Both the position numbers and the translations under genes were made by a program. Of a stretch of 64,000 bases of DNA, positions 63,714 through 64,000 are shown piece by piece. Source of the stretch: Natronolimnobius sp. AArcel1 (lineage in GTDB: Archaea; Halobacteriota; Halobacteria; Halobacteriales; Natrialbaceae). Numbering within the stretch: position 1 is the first letter of the stretch; every line of letters starts with the position of its first letter. Under the pieces are notes generated by a model. That model searched no databases and was not told the origin of the DNA. It was given only the letters and a program-made list of their open reading frames with translations. Location of the stretch: positions 1 to 64,000 of the forward strand of contig NZ_JAAKXY010000007.1 of NCBI RefSeq assembly GCF_011043775.1, in the 5' to 3' direction.

Positions 63714-64000
63714 TGAGTACTGTAGCAGCATTGGCAGAAGCGTTACAGGTTCTTTTCACTGGTGAGACATTCCTATGGGTTGTTATCGGTATCATCTTGG
63801 GGATGATTGCTGGTGCACTTCCGGGTGTTGGGAGTGCAATGGGAATGGCGATTATCCTACCGCTGACTCTTCCACTGGAACCAGTTACCGCAATCATTCT
63901 GCTAGTTAGTATGTATAGTGGATCGATGTACGGCGGATCCATTGCAGCAATTCTAGTTAATGTCCCAGGAACTGGTGGTGCGGCAGCTACGACCCTTGAT
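63713..64000 (+). CDS. tctA: Tripartite transporter large membrane subunit, 5' part
   Basis: The first 96 codons of TctA, running off the window end. Signature blocks are GAGALPGVGSAMGMAIILPL near the start (here as IAGALPGVGSAMGMA) and MYGGSIAAILVNVPGTGGAAAT. The ATG overlaps the tctB stop. It corresponds to the gene at 19287-20783. Confidence 0.9.
   Translation, partial: MSTVAALAEALQVLFTGETFLWVVIGIILGMIAGALPGVGSAMGMAIILPLTLPLEPVTAIILLVSMYSGSMYGGSIAAILVNVPGTGGAAATTLD

Overview
The window reads as part of a haloarchaeal secondary replicon (megaplasmid) or a plasmid-derived region of a haloarchaeal chromosome. Supporting signs are very acidic proteins, Tat signals on secreted proteins, TATA boxes about 27 nt before many start codons, two Orc1/Cdc6 genes with iterated origin-type repeats, a ParA-type partition operon, haloarchaeal regulator families (HTH-10, DUF7344-like, ArsR-like) and many decayed insertion sequences. 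No rRNA, tRNA or CRISPR array was seen. The species cannot be named from the sequence; an alkaliphilic or neutrophilic natrialbalean (Natronorubrum, Haloterrigena, Natrialba-like) is an inference from overall style only.

Layout. 0-8.2 kb: IS debris, small regulators and origin 1, which is a cdc6 gene (5552-6886, minus) set in two classes of iterated repeats. 8.2-14.8 kb: a two-gene secreted operon, a 1276-aa Tat-exported protein with a staphylococcal-nuclease domain followed by a repeat-rich surface protein with a 3' frameshift. 14.8-16.8 kb: IS6-type and ABC-transporter relics. 16.8-28.4 kb: a catabolic island with a 2-hydroxyacid dehydrogenase, an AhpD-like protein, a tripartite tricarboxylate-type transporter (tctA, tctC, tctB), an IclR regulator, an M20 amidohydrolase, a DUF3830 protein and a hydantoinase-like enzyme, which together suggest uptake and opening of a cyclic ureide or N-carbamoyl compound. 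28.4-32.6 kb: nested mobile DNA, including a PAS-domain gene enclosed by perfect IS-type terminal inverted repeats and an 8-bp target duplication, a frameshifted tnpB element, and broken PolB and RecA-like genes.

32.6-36.4 kb: a flavin amine oxidase, an extended SDR and a DgoD-like dehydratase. 36.5-42 kb: origin/partition region 2, with a second, short cdc6, twin TTTCCGGAAA palindromes, parA plus a small partner, a GIY-YIG protein and a frameshifted Fic gene, linked by GTATAC-rich iterons that overlap two start codons. 42-47.1 kb: a low-GC polymorphic-toxin-like locus, a secreted giant protein split by one in-frame stop, whose C-terminal putative toxin domain overlaps a small putative immunity gene by ATGA. 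47.5-48.7 kb: a tyrosine recombinase, then about 1 kb without genes that holds a candidate structured RNA.

49.8-64 kb: a second organic-acid island with a ferredoxin/FrhB-type protein, a TcuA-like flavoprotein, an SDR, IclR, a fumarylacetoacetate-hydrolase-type enzyme, isocitrate dehydrogenase, a 2-hydroxyacid dehydrogenase with a Usp protein, a DASS transporter, and a second tripartite transporter in order tctC-tctB-tctA that runs off the end. The least explained signals are the PAS-carrying transposon-like element, the split toxin/immunity locus, a family of TTAACCAAC inverted repeats ahead of unrelated genes, and the iterons that cover start codons.
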